This document shows, piece after piece, positions 49,172 through 58,355 of a stretch of 64,000 bases of DNA. Under the pieces are notes generated by a model. It searched no databases. It saw nothing but the letters and a program-made list of their open reading frames with translations, and was not told the origin of the DNA. The DNA is from Limnoglobus roseus (GTDB lineage Bacteria; Planctomycetota; Planctomycetia; Gemmatales; Gemmataceae): assembly GCF_008254045.1 (NCBI RefSeq), contig NZ_CP042425.1:1178001-1242000 (forward strand). The letters run 5' to 3'. The position numbers were made by a program, and so were the translations under genes. Positions within the stretch are counted from its first letter, which is position 1, and each line of letters starts with the position of its first letter.

Positions 49172-52100
49172 AGGCGGGCCGCGAATGCGGGATCGAGCAC
49201 GCCCTGCGACTTCATCCAGTCGTCGGCCGCGGTAACGAGACTCCGCCCGTCGTCGCCACCGACAAGGGTGCCGAGTTGTCGCCGGGCGGCCGCGGCGTGC
49301 AGTTCCATCCCGACATCTGTCAGCGCGGCCACCGCAACCCGCAGCCCCACCACGGCCCGATCGACCATCCCGTTAAGGTTCTCGAACGCGGCCTGATGGC
49401 CGTCGGCGAGGGCGTTCGCCCAGACCACCTTCTCCCGCCGGAGCGCCCGGATCGCACGTGCAAATTCTGGAGCCGCGGGCGGGCGGCCCTCCTCACTTCC
49501 GCGGGCGAGCAAAAGCCGCAGGCGGGTTTCGGCGACCGAAATGCGACCCACCTGGAACCGCCACGCCCCGACCGCCCGCATCTGCCGTTCCGTTTCGGCG
49601 AGCCGGGCCGCGGCTTGGTCCCAATCGCCGCGATGGTAGGCGAGTTGGGTCTTCGTGTGCAGCACGTTCAAGTGTTGGAACTGCACCCCGTCGCGGCCCC
49701 ACCGGTCGAGCAGTTCATCAAGGTCGGCCTCGACCGTCGGCGCGGCGTGGCACACGGCCGCCACCGCGGGCAGGGCGAACGTCACCAGGTTCCCCTCGGC
49801 GTACACGTCGGACCGCTGTCGGGCTTCCGCCAGGTACGCCGGGATGAGCGTCAGCAGTTCGCCGAAGTGGCCGCGGAAAAGCTTGGCGTACACCTCGAAC
49901 ATCTGGGCCGTGCCGACCTCCCACCACGCCGGCCGGCCGAGCGCCCGGAGTTGCCGCTGGGCCGCCCGCGCGTGCTCGTCGGCCTCTCGCCACCGGCCCC
50001 GGGTGTAATCGACGATGCCACGGCACAGCGTCAGGCCGGCGGCGTACTGCGGGGCCGGGGCCTCGGCCAACGCCCGCCGGCCGACTTCCAACAGCCGGTC
50101 GGCCCGGGTCGGGTTCCCGGCGAACCCCTGGTTTGCCGCCTCGATGCTCAGGAAGGAGGCGATCCGCTGCGGGTCGCCCAGACGCAAGGCGTCCAACAGG
50201 CCGGCCGTCGCGAACCCGAACCCCCGCAACGGGTCGGCCGCGCCGAGGGCGGGGACCACCTCCTGGCACACGTCCACCCGCCGGACGAGCGCGGGCGGGG
50301 CTTCGCCCGGCGACCGGCGGCGGTAGCCGAGGCCGCGAAGACGGAGACGGAGTTGAGTCCAGATGAGTCGGGCGAAGGCGGCCCGCCGCGACGCGGGATA
50401 GGTCAGTCCGGCCGCCGGCAAGACCTCGCGGAGAATCGACACGCCCTCGGCGTAGCGACCGCTCGTCAGCAGCAGCATGGCGGCGCGAAGGCGGACCGCG
50501 TCGCGGTCGGCCGGCGGCGCCAGGTCGGCCACCCGAAGGATTTCGCGGGCGGCCTCGGTCCCGCGGCCGGCGTTCGTGAGGGCGTCGGCCAGGGCCGTCC
50601 GCAACTCCGGCTCGCTTTCGCAACGCGCCGGCAGTGAGAGAGCCGTGCGGTACAGGCCGGCCGCCCGCTCGAATGCGAACGCCCCGGCCGCCCGTCGCGC
50701 GGCAGCAAGGTAAAGCCCGGCCGCGCGGCCCGGTTCGCCCGCCGCGAGCCAGTGCCCGGCCAACCGCTCCGGATCGGGGTTGCCCCCGCGTTCGAACGCC
50801 TCGGCCAGCCGGCGGTGGTGACGGGCGGCGAGCGCCGGTTCGAGTCGGCTTGCCACCGTTTCGCGAACGCGGTCGTGATACGCCGCCAACTCGCCGTCGC
50901 CGGCGTCGCGGAGCCAGCGGCCTTCGCGGAGGTTGCCCACCGCAGTGGTCGCTCCTTCGTCTAGTGCGGCCGCTGCAATCGCCACGGCGGCGGGAACCGG
51001 CCGGCCGGCGGCGGCGACCACTTCCAACAGCGTCCGCTCGCCCTCCGTCAGTCGGCCGGCCCGCTCCCAGAGTCGGTCGTCCAGGTTCGCCCGGCCGGCG
51101 GGCCACGCCCCGGCGGTGGCGAGGTCGCGGACCAACTCGCCGACGAAGAACGGGTTCCCCCGGGCCTCCCGGACGACGATGTCGAGGTCGGCGTCCGCCG
51201 CCCCGGCGTGAAGGCGTTCCGCCAGTTCCCGCGCCTCGGGGTCGGTCAGCGGGGCGAGGGGGATGTCTCGCCGATCGCGGAACGGCCCCGCCTCGCCGAG
51301 CGCCTTCAGGCACGCGCTCGTCTCCAGGCCATCGGTCCGGTAGCCCACCAGCCACAAGACGGGCGGGGCCGCGGGTGGGGCGACCAAGGCCGCGATCAGG
51401 GCGGCGCTGTCGGCGTCGCCCCACTGGAGGTCGTCCACCGCGACCACCACCGGGCGGGTCTCCGCCACGCGGGTCAACGCCTCCCGCAAGCCGCCGAACG
51501 CCCGGCGACGGCGGTCCTGCGGGTCGTCCACGCCGCTCAGGTGGGTGGGGTCCGCGGCCGCCTCGATCTCCCGCAAGACCGGGAACACGCGGACCAACGG
51601 CCCGACATCCCGCGGCAGGAGTCGGCGTGCCGCCTCGGTGAGCAACCGGCGGAGGTGCCGGGCGAGGGCATCTACGACGCCGTCGAGGGCCTTGAACGGG
51701 ACGGCCTCGGCCTCGTAACACCGGCCGCTCAGAACCAACCCGCCCGCGGCCGCGACCCCCTGAAGGAACCGGCCCACGAGGGCCGACTTGCCGACGCCGG
51801 ACGGGCCGTGGACCGAGACCACGACCACCTTCCCCGCCCGAAGTTCGGCGAACGCCGCGTCGAGCCGGGCGAGTGCGTCGGCCCGGCCGACGAACACGCC
51901 CTGGGCCGCCGGGAGGGCCGCCGCCGCCTCGCCCAGACGGGCGAGAACTTCGACCCCGGTCGGCCGGGCGGTGGGATCACGGCGGAGCAGTTCGCCGCAG
52001 AGGGCGTCGAGGTCCGGGGGCACGTCCGGGCGGACGGCCGATGGCCGCGGGCCGTCCCGTTCCTGCTTGGCGCGGATCACGTCGGCCGCCGCGCCGGCGA

Positions 52101-52860
52101 ACGGCCGCTCGCCGGTGAGGGCGGCGTAGAGCATCCCGCCGACGGCGTACCAGTCGCACGCGGGCGTGACCGGCCTGCCGACTGCTTGCTCCGGGGCCAT
52201 GTACGCCGGCGTGCCGAGGACGCTGTGCGACGTGGCGTCCGGATCGCCGGCCGGGTGGACGTCGGCAGCCAGCCCGAAGTCGAGGATGACTACCCGGCCG
52301 GTCGGCGTCACCTTCACGTTCGCCGGCTTCAGGTCGCGGTGCAGGACGCCGGCCGCGTGCAGGGCGTGGACGCCGGCCGCCAGTTGCCGGAAGGCGTCGC
52401 GGAGGCGTCCGTCATTCGCGCCGTCGCGGAGGTGGGCGAGAAAGTCCGGGCCGTCGACGAGTTCCATCGTCAGGAACCAGTCGCGTTCCGCGGCGATCAA
52501 CCGGTGGAGGGCCACGAGGTTCGGGTGGCGGACGCCGGTGAGCGTCCGGAACTCGGACTTGAACCGTGACAGCGACGCCCCGGGGCGAAGGGTCTTGACG
52601 GCAACGGCCTCACTCCGCCCGAGGTCGACCGCCCGGTAGACGACGCCCATCCCGCCGCGGCCCAACTCGGCCAGAACCTCGTGCCCCGGCACCCGCGGCA
52701 ACGGGTCGGCCGGGACATCGACCGACGCCGCCCGAACGAGAACCGGGTGGCTCGGCAGGCAGGGTTGATCGGACTGGATGACGGTTTGAGTCAGGGGCGA
52801 CGGCTCGGCAGCCTCGTGGTCGCGCGAGTCGCCGGGCGGGTCAGGCCGGGGGTTCGACAT
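49147..52860 (-). CDS. Ser/Thr kinase fused to AAA ATPase and TPR-like region (PknK-like)
   Basis: 1,237 residues. The Hanks kinase domain (about 60-325) is intact: GRGGMGVVY, Lys in AVAVKTLR, HRDLKPANV, DFGLAAD, GTPAYMAPEQ. An AAA_16-type ATPase follows (about 335-640) with Walker A GPSGVGKSA and Walker B VVVAVDDLQWGD. The rest (to 1237) is a helical array with TPR-like units (HWLAAGEPGRAAGLYLAAARRAAGAFAFERAAGLY, ALADALTNAGRGTEAAREI). This plan resembles PknK and MalT-type STAND regulators, where ATP-dependent oligomerisation triggered by an inducer controls the effector; here the effector is the kinase and there is no DNA-binding domain. The phosphorylation targets are unknown. No membrane helix, so cytoplasmic. 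Confidence 0.9.
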   Translation of the reverse strand: MSNPRPDPPGDSRDHEAAEPSPLTQTVIQSDQPCLPSHPVLVRAASVDVPADPLPRVPGHEVLAELGRGGMGVVYRAVDLGRSEAVAVKTLRPGASLSRFKSEFRTLTGVRHPNLVALHRLIAAERDWFLTMELVDGPDFLAHLRDGANDGRLRDAFRQLAAGVHALHAAGVLHRDLKPANVKVTPTGRVVILDFGLAADVHPAGDPDATSHSVLGTPAYMAPEQAVGRPVTPACDWYAVGGMLYAALTGERPFAGAAADVIRAKQERDGPRPSAVRPDVPPDLDALCGELLRRDPTARPTGVEVLARLGEAAAALPAAQGVFVGRADALARLDAAFAELRAGKVVVVSVHGPSGVGKSALVGRFLQGVAAAGGLVLSGRCYEAEAVPFKALDGVVDALARHLRRLLTEAARRLLPRDVGPLVRVFPVLREIEAAADPTHLSGVDDPQDRRRRAFGGLREALTRVAETRPVVVAVDDLQWGDADSAALIAALVAPPAAPPVLWLVGYRTDGLETSACLKALGEAGPFRDRRDIPLAPLTDPEARELAERLHAGAADADLDIVVREARGNPFFVGELVRDLATAGAWPAGRANLDDRLWERAGRLTEGERTLLEVVAAAGRPVPAAVAIAAAALDEGATTAVGNLREGRWLRDAGDGELAAYHDRVRETVASRLEPALAARHHRRLAEAFERGGNPDPERLAGHWLAAGEPGRAAGLYLAAARRAAGAFAFERAAGLYRTALSLPARCESEPELRTALADALTNAGRGTEAAREILRVADLAPPADRDAVRLRAAMLLLTSGRYAEGVSILREVLPAAGLTYPASRRAAFARLIWTQLRLRLRGLGYRRRSPGEAPPALVRRVDVCQEVVPALGAADPLRGFGFATAGLLDALRLGDPQRIASFLSIEAANQGFAGNPTRADRLLEVGRRALAEAPAPQYAAGLTLCRGIVDYTRGRWREADEHARAAQRQLRALGRPAWWEVGTAQMFEVYAKLFRGHFGELLTLIPAYLAEARQRSDVYAEGNLVTFALPAVAAVCHAAPTVEADLDELLDRWGRDGVQFQHLNVLHTKTQLAYHRGDWDQAAARLAETERQMRAVGAWRFQVGRISVAETRLRLLLARGSEEGRPPAAPEFARAIRALRREKVVWANALADGHQAAFENLNGMVDRAVVGLRVAVAALTDVGMELHAAAARRQLGTLVGGDDGRSLVTAADDWMKSQGVLDPAFAARLYSPGFRS

Positions 52861-52953
52861 GGGCCGAGCGTCCGAAGGGGCGTGGTCGTTCCCATCTTAC
52901 GGGATTCGACCAATAGCAGAAGTCTGCTCGAACGTGTCGATGGGCCGCGAAAT

Positions 52954-53859
52954 CTAGCCGGACTCGGGACCGAACCGCGCGCGGAGGTCGGCCGGCGATC
53001 GGTATTCCGGCGGGGGCGAGACGTCAATTCGGCCGATGCCGAACTGGAATTCGAGGAACCAGAACTCGACGCCGTTCGCCGCCGGGTTCCAGCACAGCCG
53101 GCCATCGACGCCGAACTGGTGAACGCGGATCCCGTGCTCCGCCATGAGCGGGGCCACCGCTGCGACGGCCCGGTCGCCCGCCGAGAGGACCAATTCTTGC
53201 GCGAGGCGAACGGAGGCGCCCAGGTCGGCCGCCGGGACGCGAGGGGCGAGAAACATCGCCAACGATTCCTCAAGCGACAACTCGCGGAAGTCCCGGGCCA
53301 CGACGGCTCCGATCGGCGTGTCGACGCGCTTACCGATCGCGCCGATCGTGATGAACCGGTCGTCGGTCCGCTGGGCCACGATCCGGGGCTCGAAGAGCGC
53401 CCCGCCGGCCCGGTCCTGGCGGATTTCGCCTTCCAGGATCGACAGCCCCATCGCCCACTCGGGCAGGCCGGCGGTCGCGCGGTCCACGAACCGGTGCCGT
53501 TGCGTGGCCACCGCCGCGACCACGTCCCGCCCGTGCCGTCCCGGGTCGGCGGGGTACTCGTCCAGGAAGAGGGCGGTGTCCGGGCAGTCGCTCGCCGTCG
53601 AGAGGCGGGTGCCGTCGCTGACGACGCGGACGACGGCGACGCCGTTGGAGCCGAACCGCGGCTTCAAGATGTACGACCCGGGACGCGCTACCAACAAGTC
53701 GCCCAAATCGACCGATCCCGCACGGTCGCCGACGACGGCGACGAACCAGGGTTGCGGGAACAAGCCGTGCTCGGCGACGAACTGACGCTGCCAGCACTTG
53801 TCGCGGACGCTGGCCGGCCGGGACGGAACGCCGGGGGGCATTTCGTGGGTCGATGTCAT
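52954..53859 (-). CDS. ATP-grasp-like protein of unknown specificity
   Basis: 301 residues. Features consistent with the ATP-grasp fold: an N-terminal stretch RDKCWQRQFVAEHGLFPQPWFV like the linker entering the central domain, the glycine-rich phosphate loop SYILKPRFGSNGVAVVRV with its Lys at about residue 87, FEPRIVAQ in place of the usual [EQ]P[FY]I block, and an acidic, metal-binding-type end FWFLEFQFGIGRIDV. ATP-grasp enzymes ligate an acyl phosphate to an amine or thiol, for example in peptide-like natural products or polyglutamylation. No partner biosynthesis gene lies nearby, so the substrate is unknown. It is 93 bases downstream of nothing on its strand and divergent from the SdrD gene at 54340. 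Confidence 0.6.
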   Translation of the reverse strand: MTSTHEMPPGVPSRPASVRDKCWQRQFVAEHGLFPQPWFVAVVGDRAGSVDLGDLLVARPGSYILKPRFGSNGVAVVRVVSDGTRLSTASDCPDTALFLDEYPADPGRHGRDVVAAVATQRHRFVDRATAGLPEWAMGLSILEGEIRQDRAGGALFEPRIVAQRTDDRFITIGAIGKRVDTPIGAVVARDFRELSLEESLAMFLAPRVPAADLGASVRLAQELVLSAGDRAVAAVAPLMAEHGIRVHQFGVDGRLCWNPAANGVEFWFLEFQFGIGRIDVSPPPEYRSPADLRARFGPESG

Positions 53860-54339
53860 CGGCTTCTCCGCAATTCACCTTCTTCGCCGGCGGCCCGAAC
53901 AACCGCGGCGGGGGCCGAGTAACAGCCAAGAATCTGAGCGGCGTGCTCGTCGGGCGGGCCTGCGTCCAGTGGAACGGGTCTGGACATCCCCGGCCCACCT
54001 CGGGTCATTTTTTCACCGACTGTCGGTTTCGCGGACAGTCGTGCGTTCCCTTCCGACCGACATTCTCTTCTAACGGCGCAACGCCCCGCGACCGCACCGT
54101 CCAATTCCCTGTCGCCCGGTCCCCTCCCCGCCACGTCGTGTGTTTCTCTCCCGACGGCCGTCGAGCCGAGAGAAAGAAGTTCAACCGGAGCCGGAACGGT
54201 TCGACCGGCGCACCCGAAAGACAACAATTGACCCCGCAGGCTCGTGACCTACCTTTCGTCGGTCGCCGGGTCCGCTCCGATCCCGGCCGTCGCCATTGTA
54301 GTGGCTGTTTTTCATTGACTTTGAACTCCGAGGATCGTC
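53860..54339. other. Divergent intergenic region
   Basis: About 480 bases between the ATP-grasp gene and the SdrD gene. No convincing gene was seen on either strand. The promoters for both genes should be here. A clear Shine-Dalgarno GAGGA lies shortly before ATG 54340. No long repeat or palindrome was seen. Confidence 0.5.
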
Positions 54340-55422
54340 ATGACGCGCGTGAAACTCTCCCAGTGGGCACTCGAAGAACTCACCGACCGGATCGTGCCCG
54401 CCGCCGTGCTGGACCTGACCGCGAAGGGGGCCGAGGCCATGGCCGCCGGCGCGATCGTGCGGCAGGTGGACGCCCAGCCGACGGGGACGGGGTACATCCG
54501 CTCGTTCGTCCGAGTGCAAGGTGCGGCCTCCAGTGGCGGGTCCGAACAAGGGTACAACACGACCGCCCGGCCGCTCCAGTTCGACGAGAACAGTAGCCCG
54601 CAGTTCACCCGCGGCCTCCTGCTTTCCCAGGTGCCGCGGGTCGTGGAGGGCGGGGTGGCGTACCGCGAGTTCCTCCTCGACATCAACCAGAAGTCGTCCG
54701 CCTCGAAACTGTCTCTCGACGAGGTCCGCGTGTTCGTCGGCGCGACTGACAACCTGTCCGGGTACAACGCCGCGGCCAAGACGCTGGCGGGGATGGGGTC
54801 GGTGTTCGACCTCGACGCGGGCGGCGACGTGAGCGTGAAGCTCGACGCCCGGCTGAACAACGGCAGCGGGTCGGGCGACATGGTCCTCCTCGTCCCCGAA
54901 TCGAAGTTCGCCGGCTCCTCGCCGGACGGGTTCGTTTACCTGTACTCGAAGATGGGCGGCCTCTCCGGGGCGTCGGCCAACGGCGGGTTCGAGGAGTGGG
55001 CCGTCCGCAGCAGTGGCGGAACGACGACCCCTGCAGGGGGCACGGCCAGCCTGGCCGGCAGCGTCTGGATCGACCGCAACCAGGACGGCGTCCGCGACGC
55101 CGAGGACAACGCCCTCGCGGGCGTCACCGTCACCCTCCAAGGCGTCGACGACCTAGGCCAGACGGTCGTCCTGACGACCACGACCGGGGCGGACGGGAGC
55201 TACTCGTTCGCCAACCTCCGGGCCGGTACGTACTCCCTGTTCGAGACGCAGCCGCCCGTGCCGGACGGGGGGACCCTGCTGGACGGGACCGACTACGTCG
55301 GCAACCTCGGCGGCATCCTGTTCGAGTCCGACGGGATCGTCAGCATCGTCCTCACCGACGGCGCGGCCGGCGTCGGGTACGACTTCACCGAGTTCGATCA
55401 CTTCGGCGGGGGCTACAACTGA
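54340..55422 (+). CDS. Small SdrD_B-domain surface protein
   Basis: 360 residues. The N-terminus KLSQWALEELTDRIVPAAV carries the same LE-x-DR-x-PAA type motif as the giant protein and lacks a classical signal peptide. A roughly 220-residue beta-rich domain follows, then a single SdrD_B domain (about 240-355) with the calcium-type loop DRNQDGVRDAEDNALAGVTV and the ending ITL-type VLTDGAAGVGYDFTEF. Despite its size it has the same export signature and terminal domain type as the 3,447-residue protein, so it may use the same route to the surface. It has no repeats at DNA level. It is a single gene with good ribosome-binding site GAGGA. Confidence 0.85.
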   Translation: MTRVKLSQWALEELTDRIVPAAVLDLTAKGAEAMAAGAIVRQVDAQPTGTGYIRSFVRVQGAASSGGSEQGYNTTARPLQFDENSSPQFTRGLLLSQVPRVVEGGVAYREFLLDINQKSSASKLSLDEVRVFVGATDNLSGYNAAAKTLAGMGSVFDLDAGGDVSVKLDARLNNGSGSGDMVLLVPESKFAGSSPDGFVYLYSKMGGLSGASANGGFEEWAVRSSGGTTTPAGGTASLAGSVWIDRNQDGVRDAEDNALAGVTVTLQGVDDLGQTVVLTTTTGADGSYSFANLRAGTYSLFETQPPVPDGGTLLDGTDYVGNLGGILFESDGIVSIVLTDGAAGVGYDFTEFDHFGGGYN

Positions 55423-55599
55423 CCGGCCTTCTCCTTGGCACCCGGACCCGCAACCGCCGGGCGGCTCGAAAGCCGTTCGGCGATCACCTGGACGGGTGCC
55501 GCCGGCAAGTTTCGTGAGTGGCATCGGTGGGCATTCGCTCACCCGGCCCGCCCCCGGTGCACCTCGTCACCCTCGAAGAGGGGCAGTTCGGCGTGAGGT

Positions 55600-55683
55600 G
55601 AGAGTGCGGGATGCTGTTGTGGGGCGAAAGTCCAAAGACGGCCGGCCCCGGCCTTTCGCCCTACAACAGCATCCCGCACTCTC
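55600..55683. repeat. 31-bp palindrome directly before the dehydrogenase start
   Basis: Arms 55600-55630 and 55653-55683 pair at 30 of 31 positions around a 22-base loop that is itself rich in GGCC. The right arm ends one base before the AGGA ribosome-binding site of the gene starting at 55696. A transcript starting upstream would fold next to the start codon. Confidence 0.85.
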
Positions 55684-55695
55684 AGGATGCCTCTC

Positions 55696-57714
55696 ATGAA
55701 GCGCCTTTCGGTTCTGTTCCTGCTCGCCAGCGCGGCGACGGCCACCGCCGCCCCGCCGCCGCCGATCGTCTCGGGCTTGAAGATGCCCGAGTCGGTCGTC
55801 GTGACGGAGGGTCGCACGTTCGTCACCACCTTCGGCGAGCGGGACAAGGACGGCGACGGGCAAGTCGTCGAAATCAAGGACGGGCAGGCCGTGCCGTTCG
55901 CCACCGGCCTCGACGACCCGAAGGGGATTGTCGCGTACAACAAGGCGTTCTACGTCGCCGACAAGACCCGCGTCTGGAAGATCGGCCGCGACGGGAAGGC
56001 CAGCGTGTACGTCGCCGCCGACCAGTTCCCGACGCCCCCGATCTACTTGAACGACATCGCCGTCGAGGAGCGAAGCGGGTCGATCTTCGTCACCGACACC
56101 GGCGACAAGATGGGGGCCGGCGGGGCCGTGTATCAGTTCAACGCCCGCGGGCCGAAGGCCGGGAAAGTGCGGACGGTCGTGGACAAGAAGTCGATGCCGA
56201 GTTTGCACTCGCCGAACGGCGTCGCCACCGACGGCGAATCGTTCATCCTGCTCGCCGACATGGGCACCGGCACACTGTACCGCGTGAAGGTGGCCGACGG
56301 CTCGGCCGACAAGGTGGCCGATGGGTTCGGCGGTGCCGACGGCATCGCCTGGGATAATTACGGCCGGCTATTCGTCAGCGATGTGAAGGGCGGCCGCGTG
56401 TTCGGCATCCCTCGCCCCGGCGAAAAGCCGGTGCTGATCGCCGAGGGCTTCCAGTCGGCGGCCGACATCCGCGTGACGCCGGACGGCAAGAACATTCTGG
56501 TGCCCGACCTGCGGGGCGGCACGCTGACGCTGATTCCGACGACGATCCCGGGCTGGGAAGTCGACGAGTCGCCGCTGCCGATCCGGGCAGAACTGGCATT
56601 CCCGAAGTTGAAGTGGACCGGGTGGAGCAACACCGACGACGCCGGCCGAAGCGTGGCGTTGCGGCCGATCGTGCTGACCCACGCCAACGACGCCAGCAAC
56701 CGCGTCTTCGTGGCCACCGAACACGGCGTCATCCACACCTTCCCGAACGACCAGAACGCGACCGAGACGAAGGTGTTTCTCGATATCCAGGATCGCGTGC
56801 TTTACAACGACAAGCAGAACGAGGAAGGCTTCCTCGGCCTCGCGTTCCACCCGAAGTACAAGCAGAACGGCGAGTTCTTCGTCTTCTACACGCCCAAGAA
56901 GGAGAAGATGGTTAACGTCATCTCCCGGTTCCGCGTGAGCAAGGACGACCCGAACAAGGCCGACCCCGCCTCGGAGGAGGAGATCCTCCGGTTCAAGAAG
57001 CCTTTCTGGAACCACAACGGCGGCACCCTCGCCTTTGGGCCGGACGGCTACCTGTACACCAACCACGGCGACGGCGGCGACGGCGGCGACCCGTTCGGCA
57101 ACGCCCAGAACTTGAACGTCCTGCTCGGCAAAATCCTCCGCCTCGACATCGACCACAAGGATGAGGGCAAGAACTACGCGATCCCGAAGGACAACCCGTT
57201 CGCCGGGCAGAGCGACAAGAAGGGCGAAATCTGGGCCTACGGCCTCCGCAACGTCTGGCGGTTCGCGTTCGACCGCAAGTCCGGCCAACTGTGGGCCGGC
57301 GACGTGGGGCAGAACCTGTTCGAAGAAATCAACATCATCGACCGCGGCGGCAACTACGGCTGGAACCCGCGGGAGAGCCTGCACCCGTTCGGCCCGAAGG
57401 CGGTCGGCGTGAACCCGGCGATGATCGAGCCGATCTGGGAGTACCACCACGACGTGGGCAAGTCGATCACCGGCGGCACCGTCTACCGCGGCCCGAAGCT
57501 GCCGGAACTCGACGGCCACTACCTGTACGGCGACTACGTCTCGAACAAGCTGTGGGCGTTGAAGTACGACCCCGCGAAGAAGCGGGTCGTCGCCAACCGG
57601 CCGCTGAAGGATGCCGGCCAGCCGATGCTTTCCTTCGGCGAAGACGAGAAGGGCGAAGTCTACTGGCTGACGACGAGCAACAAGGGCCAGGGCATCTACT
57701 GGTTCGCGAAGTAA
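55696..57714 (+). CDS. Secreted two-domain protein: SMP-30/NHL-like plus glucose/sorbosone dehydrogenase
   Basis: 672 residues from ATG 55696, with AGGA eight bases upstream; an ATG at 55687 would put three extra residues before the signal peptide (about 1-20, KRLSVLFLLASAATATA). The first half (about 25-285) is a beta-propeller of SMP-30/gluconolactonase or NHL type (PEGIxVYxKAFYVADKTRVWKI-like; DNYGRLFVSDVKGGRVFGI). The second half (about 300-672) is the six-bladed PQQ-dependent sorbosone/glucose dehydrogenase fold, with EEGFLGLAFHPKY, NHNGGTLAFGPDGYLY, GEIWAYGLRNVWRFAFD and GGNYGWNPRE blocks. The PQQ-binding His and Arg regions appear conserved. It should oxidise sugars in the periplasm. 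The c-heme lipoprotein gene 74 bases downstream is a natural electron acceptor. Confidence 0.9.
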   Translation: MKRLSVLFLLASAATATAAPPPPIVSGLKMPESVVVTEGRTFVTTFGERDKDGDGQVVEIKDGQAVPFATGLDDPKGIVAYNKAFYVADKTRVWKIGRDGKASVYVAADQFPTPPIYLNDIAVEERSGSIFVTDTGDKMGAGGAVYQFNARGPKAGKVRTVVDKKSMPSLHSPNGVATDGESFILLADMGTGTLYRVKVADGSADKVADGFGGADGIAWDNYGRLFVSDVKGGRVFGIPRPGEKPVLIAEGFQSAADIRVTPDGKNILVPDLRGGTLTLIPTTIPGWEVDESPLPIRAELAFPKLKWTGWSNTDDAGRSVALRPIVLTHANDASNRVFVATEHGVIHTFPNDQNATETKVFLDIQDRVLYNDKQNEEGFLGLAFHPKYKQNGEFFVFYTPKKEKMVNVISRFRVSKDDPNKADPASEEEILRFKKPFWNHNGGTLAFGPDGYLYTNHGDGGDGGDPFGNAQNLNVLLGKILRLDIDHKDEGKNYAIPKDNPFAGQSDKKGEIWAYGLRNVWRFAFDRKSGQLWAGDVGQNLFEEINIIDRGGNYGWNPRESLHPFGPKAVGVNPAMIEPIWEYHHDVGKSITGGTVYRGPKLPELDGHYLYGDYVSNKLWALKYDPAKKRVVANRPLKDAGQPMLSFGEDEKGEVYWLTTSNKGQGIYWFAK

Positions 57715-57722
57715 CAACAACG

Positions 57723-57747
57723 AGCGGCGGGGATTGACCCCGCCGCT
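57723..57747. terminator. Short GC-rich stem-loop between dehydrogenase and heme lipoprotein genes
   Basis: A 10-bp perfect stem (57723-57732 with 57738-57747) and loop ATTGA lie nine bases after the stop codon. No U-tract, so partial termination or transcript stabilisation is possible. Confidence 0.45.
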
Positions 57748-57787
57748 TCGCTTGCGGGAGAATGGAGACAACTTCGGAGGTTCGCCC

Positions 57788-58348
57788 GTGTCTCGATATT
57801 GTCCGCTGATGGTGGTCGTCGCGCTCGTCGGATGCGCTCAACAGCCTGCCGAACTCGATCGGCAGGCGGCCCTGCAGCCTGCCGATGTCGGCGAAGAGAT
57901 CGACTTTGCGAACTGGCAAAAGGTCGGTCAAAACCCGATCCCGGTGCCGGGAAAAATGATTCTGGAGTGCCGTGCCCCGTCGGTCACCCGCGAATATGAC
58001 CCCTCGAAGCCGAGTGACGTCAGCCCGCACGTGATGCCGGCCATCGTGGTACGAGTCAACTCCATCGGGTTCGAGGCGTTCCGCGACCGAAAGTCGCCGC
58101 TCCCGGTCGGCACGGTCATCGTCAAGGAAAAGCACATCTCGATGTCCGCGCAGGGGCCGCCGAAGGAGTACGGCGCGATGGTCAAGCGCGAACCCGGCTA
58201 CGACCCGACCCGCGGGGACTGGGAGTACGTGTACGTCGTGCGGGGGCCGGAGAAGAAGGTCACGCGCGGGCAGATCGAATCGTGCATCTACTGCCACGTC
58301 CGGCAGATGGACCATGATTACGTCTTCCGCACCTACCTGAAACCGTAA
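57788..58348 (+). CDS. Cytochrome P460-like c-heme lipoprotein
   Basis: 186 residues from GTG 57788, with GGAGG seven bases upstream; an ATG 54 bases earlier lacks such a site. The signal sequence SRYCPLMVVVALVGC ends in a lipobox LVGC, so it should be anchored in a membrane by lipid. The mature part is beta-rich and ends ESCIYCHVRQMDHDYVFRTYL; CIYCH is a CxxCH heme c site and the arrangement matches cytochrome P460 / cytochrome c'-beta proteins. P460 members usually oxidise hydroxylamine or bind NO through a Lys-crosslinked heme; c'-beta types are sensors or carriers. Next to a sugar dehydrogenase it may act as an electron carrier. Confidence 0.8.
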   Translation: MSRYCPLMVVVALVGCAQQPAELDRQAALQPADVGEEIDFANWQKVGQNPIPVPGKMILECRAPSVTREYDPSKPSDVSPHVMPAIVVRVNSIGFEAFRDRKSPLPVGTVIVKEKHISMSAQGPPKEYGAMVKREPGYDPTRGDWEYVYVVRGPEKKVTRGQIESCIYCHVRQMDHDYVFRTYLKP

Positions 58349-58355
58349 CCGGGGT

